Source: Lepiota brunneoincarnata (Eukaryota; Basidiomycota; Agaricomycetes; Agaricales; Agaricaceae). From it: a stretch of 64,000 nt of DNA. Of the stretch, positions 63,383-64,000 are shown piece after piece. Under the pieces are notes generated by a model. It was given only the letters and a program-made list of their open reading frames with translations, did no database searches and was not told where the DNA came from. Position 1 is the stretch's first letter. Each line of letters opens with the position of its first letter. The stretch is taken from assembly GCA_023014365.1 (NCBI GenBank), contig JAEBUN010000048.1, forward strand, positions 62,001 to 126,000, in the 5' to 3' direction. Both the position numbers and the translations under genes were made by a program.

Positions 63383-64000
63383 ATAGCAGTGTTGGATGCC
63401 TATTCTCGTTGTGGAGAGGGATTTAACTTAGGCACCTAGTCACACATTGGGTGTATAAATCCTTAGGATAATAGAGGAACGAAGGCAAGAGGAATTCTTA
63501 TGTTCATTATAGTCCAGCTGATCATTCATTCCCTAGTTAGACCTAGTACTAGGACATCTATGATTAATTGAACTGGCTCATCAAAATTCATCTAGTGGAC
63601 ATACTGCTGAGAGCCTCATGTCCTATGGTTTACTGGAGGATGGACAGTTTCTACATGCATAGTACATGCTATGGACCCTCATTAGTGGGTGCACATCCGC
63701 AGGATTTAGAAAACTAAATCCAGATTCTAAATGGCTGAAAATGGACTAAACACTTTCAGCCGAACAAGCTGCTGCACAAATCAGGTCTTCCTCATGTCAG
63801 ATCTTGAAATAGGCCCCTCTCTAAACTTTACATCTGGAAGAGGCCCCCCCCCCCCCCTTCCAGTCCAAATCTCACATTCTAAACCTTGGTTTCAGGCCCT
63901 GACAGCTCATGTGTATTTTCACACCCATATCCATCAATCCTATCTACTGTGTGCACATGCTGTCCCACAACATCGCAACTGGAAGGCTCAGCTCACCACC
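63383..64000. other. CpG-poor stretch without a recognised gene
   Basis: CpG becomes scarce again after about 63420, as in the transposon zone. There is a run of about 16 C at 63846-63861. Probably old transposon sequence, but I cannot assign it. Confidence 0.4.

Overview
The window looks like a repeat-rich chromosome segment of a filamentous basidiomycete, most likely Agaricomycetes. Spliceosomal introns are 50-95 bp with GT..AG borders. The repeats are fungal types: chromodomain Ty3/Gypsy elements, a PIF/Harbinger element with a Myb-like partner gene, and a DD34E Tc1 element. I also recognise a protein type typical of Agaricomycetes at 56-57.3 kb. No species can be fixed from the sequence alone.

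Layout. 1-40 kb is almost pure nested transposon. Four Ty3/Gypsy bodies of two related subfamilies lie at 19-4563 (G1, minus), 4564-11266 (G2, plus, 3'-truncated), 14106-22268 (G3, minus, with LTRs at both ends) and 22269-24150 (G4, minus, 5'-truncated). Fragments of another Gypsy family (G5) lie at 12877-13786 and 24151-27690. A Tc1 element (11269-12874) sits beside the truncated end of G2. A Harbinger element (29824-39797) holds a nested Gypsy element of a further family (G6, 30910-38421). Solo LTRs with clean target-site duplications are scattered through all of these.

40-55.5 kb carries degenerate genic repeats. A ~4 kb block is directly duplicated (about 40.06-44.25 and 51.71-55.5). Each copy has a broken secreted-protein-like gene, a nucleotidyltransferase-fold gene (intact in copy 1, frameshifted in copy 2) and a cysteine-rich gene (broken differently in each copy). 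Between the copies are another secreted-protein-like copy, F-box/LRR-like remnants and a transposon-like module. 55.9-60.5 kb is the only ordinary genic island: a conserved basidiomycete protein (minus), a tRNA-Asp with a short intron, and an intact 10-exon DHA1-type MFS transporter. 60.9-63.4 kb returns to F-box/LRR and transposon-module remnants.

Base composition tells the history. Most of 1-30 kb is stripped of CpG, and many in-frame stops are TGA where CGA (Arg) is expected, as in CpG-methylation decay or RIP-like mutation. G6, the 698-bp solo LTR at 7131-7828 and most of 40-63 kb keep CpG. This layering, empty sites in paralogous copies, and target duplications give an order of insertion for many events.

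Points that deserve most attention: a small two-helix membrane ORF with a CPC motif just upstream of gag, conserved between two Gypsy subfamilies; a third ORF with three zinc knuckles after the chromodomain, overlapping pol in another frame; and two unrelated solo LTRs that each have a reading frame open from their 5' edge.
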